Positions 44,304 to 53,188 of a DNA stretch of 64,000 nt are shown here, in pieces. Source of the stretch: Polynucleobacter rarus (GTDB lineage Bacteria > Pseudomonadota > Gammaproteobacteria > Burkholderiales > Burkholderiaceae); assembly GCF_003072505.1 (NCBI RefSeq), contig NZ_NTGB01000001.1, positions 1,847,955 through 1,911,954 of the forward strand. The letters run 5' to 3'. The notes below the pieces were generated by a model. It was not told where the DNA came from. It saw only the letters and a program-made list of their open reading frames with translations, and made no database searches. Made by a program: the position numbers and the translations under genes. Numbering within the stretch: position 1 is the first letter of the stretch; each line of letters starts with the position of its first letter.

Positions 44304-45386
44304 TTAATACAAAAATTGTTGTACTGCTTTTTGATCAAAATTAAATCCCCAACCAGGCGTTGTTGGCACATTGACAGTGCCATCTGAATTCAAACTTAAT
44401 TGCTCTTGATATAAAGGTGAGAACCACGGCATAAATTCTACGTAGATTGCATTGGTCATTGTTGCTGCTAAAGGTAATGACATTTGCGTAAATAAATGCG
44501 GGGCAATTGCAATATTGGCTGCCTGAGCTAATTGAGCCACTTTCAACAGTTCAGTCGGCCCGCCCATTCTTTGTAAGTCAGGCATCAAAATATCTGCAGA
44601 TTTTTTCTCCATCATTTCAATCATGCCAAGAGCTGTAAACTCATTTTCACCACTCGCTATGGGCGTATCGAGTGCTGCAGCAATTTGCGCCTCACCATAA
44701 TGATCATTAAAAATGACTGGCTCTTCAATCCAAGCCAATTGAAACTCTTCTAACTGTCTGCCAAGACGAATTGCATGGGATACCGTTAATTGCTGATTGC
44801 AATCAGTCATCAATTCGATCTCATTGCCGATAGCTTGTCTTACTGCTTTGACCCGCGCAACATCATCAGCTATTTTTTTCGAACCAAGGGACATTTTGAT
44901 TGCTTTAAAACCTTCTTTAACTAAAACTTGCGCCTCGTTTTGTAATTCCGGGATGGATGCAGAAAGTCGCAAACTGCCACTACGGTACATTGGTAGTGTC
45001 GTTTTAACTACCCCTAGTAATTGACTCACATTTTGATCAGCATGCTTAGCTTTTAAATCCCATAAAGCGGAATCAATCGCTGATAAAGCAATAGCGCCCA
45101 CGCCCCTTTGGCCTAAAAATACTAGTTCACGCCAGATCTGAGCAACAAACTCTCCATGCATGCGAATATCACGATCAATAATCAAGCTCTCCAAACTCAG
45201 AATCATTTCTCGGATTAAATTTAATCGAACCCCGTTTAAGGTAAAAACCATGCCTTCACCAATATGTTCGTTTGTTCTCAGAGTAATGAGCAAGGCATCA
45301 GCAGAGTGAATCACCATTTTGCCACTTGGAATTGGCTTATCAAGGGGAACTTTCACCGCTTGAATTTGTAATGATTTCACTTTCAC
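44304..45386 (-). CDS. Enolase-superfamily protein, K-x-S variant
   Basis: The 360-residue protein numbers exactly like mandelate racemase: Lys164, Asp195, Glu221, Glu247, Asp270 and His297 all fall on the classical positions, but Lys166 is Ser166 (AIKMSLGS). With only one of the two Lys residues it may be limited to one stereochemistry (for example dehydration) rather than racemisation. It is encoded between Bug 10 and the PQQ dehydrogenase on the same strand, suggesting import, periplasmic oxidation and cytoplasmic conversion of related hydroxyacids. Confidence 0.87.
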   Translation of the reverse strand: MKVKSLQIQAVKVPLDKPIPSGKMVIHSADALLITLRTNEHIGEGMVFTLNGVRLNLIREMILSLESLIIDRDIRMHGEFVAQIWRELVFLGQRGVGAIALSAIDSALWDLKAKHADQNVSQLLGVVKTTLPMYRSGSLRLSASIPELQNEAQVLVKEGFKAIKMSLGSKKIADDVARVKAVRQAIGNEIELMTDCNQQLTVSHAIRLGRQLEEFQLAWIEEPVIFNDHYGEAQIAAALDTPIASGENEFTALGMIEMMEKKSADILMPDLQRMGGPTELLKVAQLAQAANIAIAPHLFTQMSLPLAATMTNAIYVEFMPWFSPLYQEQLSLNSDGTVNVPTTPGWGFNFDQKAVQQFLY

Positions 45387-45406
45387 GATGTGTCCTTAGA
45401 AATTAT

Positions 45407-46429
45407 TTATTCAGCTTTGATGTTGGCATCTTTAACTAATTTTCCCCACATCGCAAAATCAGCTTGTAAGAATTCTTTGAACTCATTGTTGTTGCGATAA
45501 TCAGGAATTAATCCTAACTCTTGCATTTTTTGTTGTATTTGGGGAGTTTGAACAACAGCAGCAAATTCTTTACCTAATTTTTCAGTGATTTCAACAGGAG
45601 TTCCTGCCGGTGCAAAAGCACCTTGCCATGTTTCCATTTGATAGCCGGGTACTGCAATATCAGCGATTGGTTTGACACCTGGTAACGCAGGTATTTCAGA
45701 CTTACTACTCACCCCTAATGCTCTGAGTCGACCACTTTTAATAAATGGACTTGCTACTGGCACAACTTCAAAAGCTAAATCTAATTGACCACCAATCAAA
45801 TCTGCCATGACTCCAGGTCCCCCTTTATAGGGCACATGCTGCATTGAAGTCCCAGTGAGATGCATGAACACTTCTGCAGATAGATGATGCGCACTTCCTA
45901 AACCACTAGTACCATAATTTAAACTACCTGGTTTATTTTTTAATTCTTTGATGACGTCATTAACCGTTTGAAATCGACTATTTGCTGGCACAACCAAAAC
46001 AGTTGGCCCTCTATCCCATAAAGAAAGGGGCACAAAGTCTTTGATCGGATGATAACCAGAACTCTTCGTTAAGTAATAGTTCGTCGCATTCGTTGTGGTG
46101 TTTCCAGCTAGTAATGTATATCCATCTGGTGCAGCTTTCGCCACATATTGAGCTCCGACCATACCAGATACACCAGGTTTATTTTCAATCACTACCCTTT
46201 GACCTAATCTTTCAGAAAGTAGGGGCACAATTAAACGTGCAATTGAATCAACTCCCCCACCAGCTGTATAAGGCACAATTAATGTAATAGGTTTTTGAGG
46301 AAAAGAAGTGGACTGACTATAGGATGGATTTGCTAAAAAAGTCATCAGACAAACCATGATACTTAAGATAGCAAAAGGAATACCGATAGAATTTCCCGAT
46401 AAACGATAGTTAAAATCATTTACTCTCAT
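45407..46429 (-). CDS. Bug/TctC-type periplasmic substrate-binding protein (Bug 10)
   Basis: The 340-residue protein has a long n-region and a signal peptide ending at NPSYSQ, then FPQKPITLIVPYTAGG, GVDSIAR, APDGYTLLAG and HVPYKGGPG. It has GGGG-AC about 6 bases before the ATG. It starts the operon Bug 10, enolase-superfamily enzyme, PQQ dehydrogenase, cytochrome c. Ligand probably a hydroxyacid or its oxidation product (inference). Confidence 0.92.
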   Translation of the reverse strand: MRVNDFNYRLSGNSIGIPFAILSIMVCLMTFLANPSYSQSTSFPQKPITLIVPYTAGGGVDSIARLIVPLLSERLGQRVVIENKPGVSGMVGAQYVAKAAPDGYTLLAGNTTTNATNYYLTKSSGYHPIKDFVPLSLWDRGPTVLVVPANSRFQTVNDVIKELKNKPGSLNYGTSGLGSAHHLSAEVFMHLTGTSMQHVPYKGGPGVMADLIGGQLDLAFEVVPVASPFIKSGRLRALGVSSKSEIPALPGVKPIADIAVPGYQMETWQGAFAPAGTPVEITEKLGKEFAAVVQTPQIQQKMQELGLIPDYRNNNEFKEFLQADFAMWGKLVKDANIKAE

Positions 46430-46526
46430 TGCGCGTCCCCAATTATTTATTTTTAATAATGATAACTGAAACTGTGCCCAAAAACGAATTTTGAACTACT
46501 AGTTTTATAGGGGCTTACACCGATGA

Positions 46527-47480
46527 TTAGTTACTGGATTCTGAGGGAATATTAAAGTGGCGTCCCTTTACTCCTCGAAGCATTACTTGATTTTTGCCGA
46601 GATCTTCTACGACTAACTTTTCGAGATCAGCAACAATATCTTGGCTAACAAAGTTTCTAGGATGCTCAATCTCGTAAAGTTTTTTAACAATAAATGCATT
46701 AAGAGATCCCTTTTCGGAATCGGGCCTAGAAATAATGCAACTACCATCGTCAAAAAATTCTACCGTAGACAATTTATCTGAATGCGTTGAGGCGCCCTCA
46801 GAGTCACTCGTTAAATGAGCTGCTTGCAGTTCACAATTGAGTAAATAGGCAATGATCGATGTGCTAGCAAGTTGATTTTGGTTTAATTCGGTCCAATCAA
46901 AATGGGCCATTGTTGCGCCTTGCATTAAAGACGAATAAGAGAAATTTTTCGTGAAGACGATCTTAGCGCCAGATGAAAGGCACTTAGAAATATCTAATCC
47001 TGATTTGAGTTCTAAATTAAAAACTAAATTTCCTTGATGAAATAATTTATTCCACTCCTCTAAACTTTCAGAGTAAGTAGTCTGTTGATACATGAGATCT
47101 TGATCGTCAATCACTATTTGAGGCTGGGATAAACCAAGCTCAGTAGCAAGCTTGATAATTTCTCTGACGAAAAGTTCTGGCGAAGAGTTACCATAATTAC
47201 AAAGAAGTACAACATTGTTCTTCAGGCATTTGGACAATAACTCTTTCGATTTGGTGTCAAACAAGTTTGCCCAAATATTTTCTTGAAAAGTCGTATCGGT
47301 TAATTTTGTAAAATCGTAGCTAATAAGATTTTCGAAAACAACAGCGCATGGCAACCCTCTTTCGACCATCTCATTCAATGTTTGAATAAGCGCATCTTTC
47401 TGAGTACCTAAAAAGCACTTCGCGTACGTAAGGTTAAGATTTTGCAATGAGTTTCTCCAATTAAAAAATTTTGAACTCAT
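46527..47480 (-). CDS. Divergent AtuA/DUF1446-like protein, shortened
   Basis: The 317-residue product shows scattered but collinear similarity to the AtuA protein at 20733: AVVFENLISYDF with YLVFECLAERTI, CNYGNSSPELFVREIIKLA with TNMGAANPESAANETRKLA, KIVFTKNFSYSSLMQGATM with QIIITGRVADPSLFLAPMM, and LYEIEHPRNFVSQDIVADL with LYELHDPSHYITPDCVLDV. The N-terminal GGGAGFSDDR loop and the C-terminal third are missing. It may be a degenerate enzyme or a ligand-binding relative. It is divergent from the LysR gene (50 bp), which suggests coregulation. Confidence 0.55.
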   Translation of the reverse strand: MSSKFFNWRNSLQNLNLTYAKCFLGTQKDALIQTLNEMVERGLPCAVVFENLISYDFTKLTDTTFQENIWANLFDTKSKELLSKCLKNNVVLLCNYGNSSPELFVREIIKLATELGLSQPQIVIDDQDLMYQQTTYSESLEEWNKLFHQGNLVFNLELKSGLDISKCLSSGAKIVFTKNFSYSSLMQGATMAHFDWTELNQNQLASTSIIAYLLNCELQAAHLTSDSEGASTHSDKLSTVEFFDDGSCIISRPDSEKGSLNAFIVKKLYEIEHPRNFVSQDIVADLEKLVVEDLGKNQVMLRGVKGRHFNIPSESSN

Positions 47481-47486
47481 GAATAG

Positions 47487-47501
47487 TTAATGTAAACTTA
47501 A
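47487..47501. promoter_or_regulatory. Candidate LysR box in divergent promoter
   Basis: TTAATGTAAACTTAA contains a T-N11-A element with partly symmetrical TAA/TTA ends, in the 50-bp gap between the AtuA-like gene and the LysR gene, the usual place for autoregulation by LysR-type proteins. Confidence 0.4.
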
Positions 47502-47530
47502 TTTATTTGATGAATTATGCGGTTTTACTT

Positions 47531-48430
47531 ATGAATCTTTCTGGTCGATTAATTGATGCCTTTTTAGCACTTGAAGAGACAGGGCGATTTTCGCTTGCGG
47601 CTGAACGTTGCCATGTTTCTGCCTCTGCTTTCAGCCAAATGATTAGCAGGCTTGAAGAGAACGTGGGAATCAAACTATTTGATCGTAATACACGTAATGT
47701 TTCATTGACCCCAGAGGGGGAAATTTTTTCCATCGGCGTTCATCGGATAGCGAATGAGATGGCAAATATCGTCAGTGAAGTACAGTTTCGAGCATCGAAA
47801 AATGCTGGAAAAGTAGCTATTGCCTCACCACCGTCTTTAGCGGCCTCGTGGCTACCCAAGCAACTCGCTGAATTCAGATTGCAATTCCCCGGTATTGAGT
47901 TAAAACTTTATGACGTCTTTGCAGACTCGTGCAGTGAGATGATTGCCAATGGAGAGGTTGATTTTGGTTTTAATGCCCATCTTAAATATGAAATTGATTT
48001 CGATAAGGAGTTATTTATTAATGAGAGGCTAATTTTAATCTGCCATATTACCGATCCACTGGCTAATCGAACTGCACTTCATTTAGAGGATTTAAGAAAC
48101 CGTTCCTTTATTTACACTTCAAAAGAAGGTAGTGTGCGACAACAGCTAGAACCATTGATTAAGGATATTAATCTAAAAGATAGTGGATTTGAAGTCTCTC
48201 ATCTCAACACCATCGCAGGATTAGTGGTGAATCGGTTGGGAATCAGTATCGTAAGTGAATCGGCAATAGCGCTAATCAAACGGCCTGAATTGGTCGCTAT
48301 CCCATTTCACGACCCTAGAATCATCAGACCTATTTATTTGGTTAAAAAACGTAATCGCAGTCTTTCCTTTGCTGCAAAAGCCCTTTGGGACCAATTACTG
48401 CAAAACTCAGATAAGTTATTGGTAAATTGA
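47531..48430 (+). CDS. LysR-type transcriptional regulator
   Basis: The ATG at 47531 gives MNLSGRLIDAFLALEETGRFSLAAERCHVSAS, the standard N-terminus of the winged helix-turn-helix (about 5-60, with QMISRLEENVGIKLFDR); earlier TTG/ATG codons at 47507/47510 are less typical. A LysR substrate-binding domain follows (ASPPSLAASWLPKQLAEFRLQFPGI onward). At about 299 residues it is full length. It is the only transcription regulator recognised in the window. It likely controls the divergent AtuA-like gene and possibly the dehydrogenase genes downstream. Confidence 0.92.
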   Translation: MNLSGRLIDAFLALEETGRFSLAAERCHVSASAFSQMISRLEENVGIKLFDRNTRNVSLTPEGEIFSIGVHRIANEMANIVSEVQFRASKNAGKVAIASPPSLAASWLPKQLAEFRLQFPGIELKLYDVFADSCSEMIANGEVDFGFNAHLKYEIDFDKELFINERLILICHITDPLANRTALHLEDLRNRSFIYTSKEGSVRQQLEPLIKDINLKDSGFEVSHLNTIAGLVVNRLGISIVSESAIALIKRPELVAIPFHDPRIIRPIYLVKKRNRSLSFAAKALWDQLLQNSDKLLVN

Positions 48431-48541
48431 TTCAACGATTATTTTTTCTTGAAGTACGTGTTCATTTCATTTGGACCTCTTCGATTTTTATTTGTTTTAG
48501 AATGAACTATAAATAAGATTTAAAAAAATCGGAGACACATC

Positions 48542-49285
48542 ATGGAAAAACCAAAAGGCCCTAATACAGAGCCAGGCTTTCAATTAAACCGTAGGGCATT
48601 ACTGAAATCAGCTGTTAGTACAGTTGCAATTGGCAGTTCTCTGACCGCAGTAGCCCAAACGAATAGTAATCCGCCCAAGCCCCAACCTATTGCTACACAA
48701 GCATCCACCAAAGGATATGTTTTCTTTACGCCTGCGGAGCAAGAGTTTATTGAGGCTGTTGTTGATCATATGATTCCGGCTGATCAGTTCAGCCCTAAAG
48801 GGAGCGATCTTGGCGTTAATATTTTTATTGATAGAGCGCTCAATGATGGCTGGGGTAAAGGAGATCGTCTTTACCTAAATGGCCCATGGCAACCTGGAAC
48901 TCCATTTCAAGGTTATCAATTACCTATGAATCCCGCTGAATTATTTAGGCTAGGCATTGAACAATGTAATCAATACTGTTTGAAAAACCTTCAAAACACT
49001 TTCCACTTGTTACCTAAAAATAGTAAGGAAGATGTTTTAAAGAAATTACAAGTCGGTCAAATCACCTTTGCAAACGGCTTATCTGGTACAACATTTTTTG
49101 ATCTCTTATATCAAACTGTCAATGAAGGATTTTTCTGCGATCCAATTTATGGTGGTAATGCAGATAAGGCGAGCTGGCGAATGCTTGGCTTTCCTGGCGT
49201 GATTGCAACCCATGCTATCAATATTGAAACATTCAAAAATAAAAAATATGTATCAAATACTTTAAGTATTTCTGATATCAGTTAA
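48542..49285 (+). CDS. Gluconate 2-dehydrogenase subunit 3 family protein (gamma subunit), Tat-exported, second copy
   Basis: The 247-residue protein has a twin-arginine signal (LNRRALLKSAVSTVAIG, cleavage near AVAQT) and the subunit 3 body shared with 6516-7229 (VDHMIPADQFSPKGSDLGV, FIDRALNDGWGKGD, GGNADKASWRMLGFPG). It accompanies and probably exports the FAD subunit that begins 16 bp downstream. CGGAGAC lies before the ATG. Unlike the first cluster there is no cytochrome c gene in front. Confidence 0.88.
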   Translation: MEKPKGPNTEPGFQLNRRALLKSAVSTVAIGSSLTAVAQTNSNPPKPQPIATQASTKGYVFFTPAEQEFIEAVVDHMIPADQFSPKGSDLGVNIFIDRALNDGWGKGDRLYLNGPWQPGTPFQGYQLPMNPAELFRLGIEQCNQYCLKNLQNTFHLLPKNSKEDVLKKLQVGQITFANGLSGTTFFDLLYQTVNEGFFCDPIYGGNADKASWRMLGFPGVIATHAINIETFKNKKYVSNTLSISDIS

Positions 49286-49300
49286 TTCGAAGGATTTGAG

Positions 49301-51073
49301 ATGACTAAGAGTTTTCCAGAAGTAGACGTCGTTATTGTGGGGATGGGTTGGTGCGGAGGTATTCTCGCCAAAGAACTATCAGAGTCAGGGATGAAAGTAG
49401 TTGGTCTGGAGCGTGGCGCAACCCGAACGGTTGAAAATGATTTTTCCGTACCGCATATTCGTGACGAGTTGGAATATCACGCCCGAACTGGACTCGCACA
49501 AAATTTAAAAAAAGAGACTTGGACGGTTCGAAACCAAATTTCTGAAACCGCCTTACCAATGCGAAAATATGGCTCTTTTATACCCGGTGATGGTTTAGGT
49601 GGGTCAGGAGTGCATTGGAACGGTCAGACTTGGCGTTGGACCGATATGGAATTTAAAATTAAATCCAATTATGTAGAGCGTTACGGTCAAAAGTTTATCC
49701 CAGAAGATATGACTATCCAAGACTGGGGCATTACCTATGCTGAACTGGAGCCTTACTATGATCATTTTGAAAAAATTGCGGCAGTTTCTGGAGTAGCCGG
49801 TAATCTTAATGGACAAATAAGAAATGAAGGAAATCCTTTCGAAGCCCCAAGAAAAAACCAATATCCTTTACCGCCACTCAAACAAAGTTTAGCCTGCGAC
49901 TTATTTACCAAAGCAGCTAAAGATTTGGGATATCATCCTTTCCCGATTGCTACTGCAAACGCCTCAGCAGCTTATAAAAACCCAGATGGCATTCAATTTG
50001 GCCAATGCCAATATTGTGGTTTTTGTGAAAAATTTGGTTGTGAATCGAATGCCAAAGGTTCTCCCCTCAATACTGTCATTCCTGTTGCTATGCGCCAGCC
50101 CACTTTTGAGTTACGAACCAACAGTTGGGTAACGAAAGTGTTGATGAGTAAGGATAAAAAACAGGCTACCGGCGTCAATTATCTGAATACTGTAACGGGT
50201 GAAGAATGCTTTCAGGCTGCGAAAATTGTCATCCTTGCTGCCTTTGGTTTAAATAATACCCAACTGATGCTAACCTCAGGCATTGGGTCAGTCTATGACC
50301 CAGTTAGCCAAAAAGGCTTGATTGGTAAAAACTATGCCTATCAAACAGGCGCCAATGCAAACTTATTCTTCAAAGATAAAATCTTTAATCCCTTTATGTC
50401 TGCCGGTGGCCTCATCACCGTGATGGATGATTTTCATGCAAACTGGGATTTTGATCGTTCACCACAAAATTTTATTGGCGGTGCAACAATTTGGGGAGGG
50501 TTTTTTAATGGCCGTCCTTTAGAGTATCACCCTACTCCTCCTGGCACCCCAAGCTGGGGATCTGCATGGAAAGAGTCGATGGCAACTTGGTATCAAAAGA
50601 CGATGAGGATTGCAGCGAATGGTAGCGTAATGCCTAATCGTTACAACTATCTTGATTTAGACTCTACTTATAAGAATGCAGCTGGCACCCCACTGATGAG
50701 AATGACTTTTGATTACAAACCCAACGAACATCGACTGTCTACTTTTGCGGCGGGCTTAATTGATCAAATAGGTAAGTCTTTAAATCCAACCATGATGACA
50801 AAACCAGCACCTAGAGTCACCCCATGGAATGCCGCAGTTTACCAATCAACCCACAATACGGGCGGCACTATCATGGGTACAAATCCTTCCAATAGTGTTG
50901 TGAATAAAAACTGTCAGAGTTGGGATTTGCATAATTTATTTATTCTTGGTTCATCCGTTTTCCCGCACAATTCGGCATACAACCCAACAGGCTTGTTAGG
51001 TGCTTTGTCTTATCGAACTGCCGATATTATCAAAACAATTTATCAAAAAAACCCCGGAAAACTAATCACTTAA
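49301..51073 (+). CDS. GMC-family FAD dehydrogenase large subunit with Cys cluster, second copy
   Basis: The 590-residue protein has exactly the same length as its paralogue at 7241 and identical numbering of key features: VIVGMGWCGG, GDGLGGSGVHWNG, and cysteines 236, 239, 242 and 247 (C-x2-C-x2-C-x4-C), plus the C-terminal STHNTGGTIMG. It has no signal of its own. It should oxidise a related substrate in the periplasm. The electron acceptor is not encoded next to it, so it may share the cytochrome of the first cluster or use another. Confidence 0.88.
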   Translation: MTKSFPEVDVVIVGMGWCGGILAKELSESGMKVVGLERGATRTVENDFSVPHIRDELEYHARTGLAQNLKKETWTVRNQISETALPMRKYGSFIPGDGLGGSGVHWNGQTWRWTDMEFKIKSNYVERYGQKFIPEDMTIQDWGITYAELEPYYDHFEKIAAVSGVAGNLNGQIRNEGNPFEAPRKNQYPLPPLKQSLACDLFTKAAKDLGYHPFPIATANASAAYKNPDGIQFGQCQYCGFCEKFGCESNAKGSPLNTVIPVAMRQPTFELRTNSWVTKVLMSKDKKQATGVNYLNTVTGEECFQAAKIVILAAFGLNNTQLMLTSGIGSVYDPVSQKGLIGKNYAYQTGANANLFFKDKIFNPFMSAGGLITVMDDFHANWDFDRSPQNFIGGATIWGGFFNGRPLEYHPTPPGTPSWGSAWKESMATWYQKTMRIAANGSVMPNRYNYLDLDSTYKNAAGTPLMRMTFDYKPNEHRLSTFAAGLIDQIGKSLNPTMMTKPAPRVTPWNAAVYQSTHNTGGTIMGTNPSNSVVNKNCQSWDLHNLFILGSSVFPHNSAYNPTGLLGALSYRTADIIKTIYQKNPGKLIT

Positions 51074-51171
51074 ACTGGCTGAAATGTATTTTTACTAGAA
51101 CATCCCTATTACAAGTAAGCTAGAGATATGTTATTTTAAAAAAATAAATAAAAAACTGGAGACACATAAAA

Positions 51172-52206
51172 ATGAACTCTCACGCAATGGACGCTCGTGA
51201 AGTAGATATGCCCAAAAGAGCTTTGCCAGTCATCGATTTAGGGCCATTCTTAAAGGGTGAAGCTGGCGCTCTCGACCAATTAAGCAAAGAATGGCGAGAG
51301 GTCTGTGAGAAACTTGGTTTCTTGTGTGTGATCAATCATGGAATACCAGATGAATTAATTGCAGAAATGGAAGCTGCTACGCGTGCATTCCATGCCTTGG
51401 CTGATGAAGATAAATTAAAAATCAAAGTGACTGATCATCAAAGGGGATACATTCCCTCTAGAGCTACTATTCTTAAACATTCCAGTTACCAAACGCATAC
51501 CAAATTAGATACTGTCGAATGTATGGTGGTTGCGACGGATTATCCAACAGACCACCCTGAACTGATCGCTGGAAAACAATTCTATTCAAGAAACCTTTGG
51601 CCAGAAAATTTACCGAGTTTTCAACATACTGTAGAAAAGTATATGAGTACAGTACAGGCGCTAGGAATGAAACTTCTTCCCGTTTGGGCTAAATCACTAG
51701 ACCTTCCTGAAAATTACTTTTTACCTTATTTCACGGAACCCTATAGTTATTTCCGTATTGCAAAATACCCCAAAACAGAGTTTGTGGAAAATCAAGAATT
51801 TGGTCTAGGTGCGCATGCTGATACCGGTTTTATGACATTCTTGCCTCCTGCACTTGAACAAGGTTTACAAGTTCTCGATGAAAACAGTCAATGGTTTTGG
51901 CCTGTGGTCCCTGAGGGTGCTGTCATCGTCAATACAGGACTTTTCTTATCTCGCTGGACCAATAATCGCTTTAGGGCAACTCCTCATCGCGTTTTACCCC
52001 CTAAGCACAATGATCGATATTCTTTTGCTTGCTTTATCAATACGAGCTTAGATGCTGTTGCTTCCTGTTTGCCAACCTGCCAAACGCAGGACAATCCACC
52101 GCTCTACCCAGATCAAAGTTATTGGTCTTATTTTCAGTGGTACATGAAAAACACCTATACCCACTATGGCAGTATTTCGGCACCAGAGGATGAAGTTACT
52201 TCATAA
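51172..52206 (+). CDS. Isopenicillin N synthase-like Fe(II)/2-oxoglutarate oxygenase
   Basis: The 344-residue protein has the N-terminal PVIDLGPFL and CEKLGFLCVINHGIP segments and the double-stranded beta-helix core with the Fe ligands His215, Asp217 (GAHADTGFMTFL) and His272 (RATPHRVLPP), and the co-substrate pair Arg282-x-Ser284 (DRYSF). It likely hydroxylates or demethylates a small molecule using 2-oxoglutarate and oxygen. CTGGAGAC lies before the ATG, and about 100 bp separate it from the GMC gene, so it may have its own promoter. Confidence 0.87.
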   Translation: MNSHAMDAREVDMPKRALPVIDLGPFLKGEAGALDQLSKEWREVCEKLGFLCVINHGIPDELIAEMEAATRAFHALADEDKLKIKVTDHQRGYIPSRATILKHSSYQTHTKLDTVECMVVATDYPTDHPELIAGKQFYSRNLWPENLPSFQHTVEKYMSTVQALGMKLLPVWAKSLDLPENYFLPYFTEPYSYFRIAKYPKTEFVENQEFGLGAHADTGFMTFLPPALEQGLQVLDENSQWFWPVVPEGAVIVNTGLFLSRWTNNRFRATPHRVLPPKHNDRYSFACFINTSLDAVASCLPTCQTQDNPPLYPDQSYWSYFQWYMKNTYTHYGSISAPEDEVTS

Positions 52207-52220
52207 CCTACTTTTTACTT

Positions 52221-52252
52221 GAATTAGCTTTGCCTTAGGGCAACGCTAATTC
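52221..52252. terminator. Hairpin between convergent genes
   Basis: GAATTAGC, one mismatch, TTGCC, a 4-base loop, GGCAA and GCTAATTC form a 14-bp stem with one mismatched pair. It lies between the oxygenase and the convergent dehydrogenase. No long T run follows on either strand. Confidence 0.65.
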
Positions 52253-52260
52253 GTTCCTGC

Positions 52261-53151
52261 TTACCTTTTGACACCAGCCATTTGCTCTAGCACCTTACAA
52301 ACAACTGCTGTATCCTCTTCACCAAAACCTTGATTTAAAGATGAATAATACAGTTGATGAGTAGTATCAAATAAAGGCGTTGGGCAATTTAAATCTGCAG
52401 CAAACTTCGAAATAATCGACAAATCTTTCATAAAGGTATTTACCGTAGCTGTCACTTTGTCATACTCGTTATTCACCATCAGAGGTCCACGAATAGCAAA
52501 CATTTTTGATCCGCCAGCACTGTCCTTGAGTACTTCGTAGACATCATCTAAATTCATACCCGCCTTACTTGCTAGAGCAAAAACTTCTCCAGCGGCAGCA
52601 TTATGAATACCCACCAATAAATTAGCCAAGTATTTCATTTTGGAACCGTTACCACACTCACCTAGGTAGTAATTAGACTTCGACATACTAGGAAAAATTT
52701 CTTTGACCTTTTCAAAGGCATCCTTGTTACCACTAGCAAAAACAATCAGATCACCCGTGATTGCTTGGGCACCAGTACCACTAACGGGACAGTCCATAAA
52801 ATATTTATTAGCGCCTTGCATGGCTTGATGCATATCCATTTTTAGCGTCAAGGGCATCGTACTCAGCTCCATCACGACATTGGGTAATTGACTTCGACAT
52901 ATTCCATCAGCCCCAGTAAAAACCTCTCTCACAACCTTTTCAGTCGGCAAGGAAGTGAAAAGGTAGGGAGTTGTGTTTGCGACCTCTAAAGGAGACTTCG
53001 CTACTTGTCCACCATTCGCCACAAACTGCGCTAAAGCTTCATGTGAAACGTCGTAACCAATGACCTCATGCCCTGCCTTTAATAAATTATTAGAAATTGC
53101 ACCGCCCATAATGCCTAAGCCAACAAACCCAACCTGTACCTTCTTTTCCAT
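52261..53151 (-). CDS. 3-hydroxyisobutyrate/tartronate semialdehyde reductase family dehydrogenase
   Basis: The ATG at 53151 follows GGAGACGTTG. The 296-residue protein has the NAD(P) site GFVGLGIMGGAIS (8-20), the substrate segment DCPVSGTGAQA (120-130) and the catalytic Lys173 in KMKYLANLLVG. The family (beta-hydroxyacid dehydrogenases) reduces tartronate semialdehyde or oxidises 3-hydroxyisobutyrate. With the FAD/Fe-S hydroxyacid dehydrogenase and serine-glyoxylate aminotransferase close by, a glyoxylate/glycerate role is reasonable inference. Confidence 0.88.
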   Translation of the reverse strand: MEKKVQVGFVGLGIMGGAISNNLLKAGHEVIGYDVSHEALAQFVANGGQVAKSPLEVANTTPYLFTSLPTEKVVREVFTGADGICRSQLPNVVMELSTMPLTLKMDMHQAMQGANKYFMDCPVSGTGAQAITGDLIVFASGNKDAFEKVKEIFPSMSKSNYYLGECGNGSKMKYLANLLVGIHNAAAGEVFALASKAGMNLDDVYEVLKDSAGGSKMFAIRGPLMVNNEYDKVTATVNTFMKDLSIISKFAADLNCPTPLFDTTHQLYYSSLNQGFGEEDTAVVCKVLEQMAGVKR

Positions 53152-53188
53152 CAACGTCTCCGATATAAATTATTTTTAAAAACTATTC

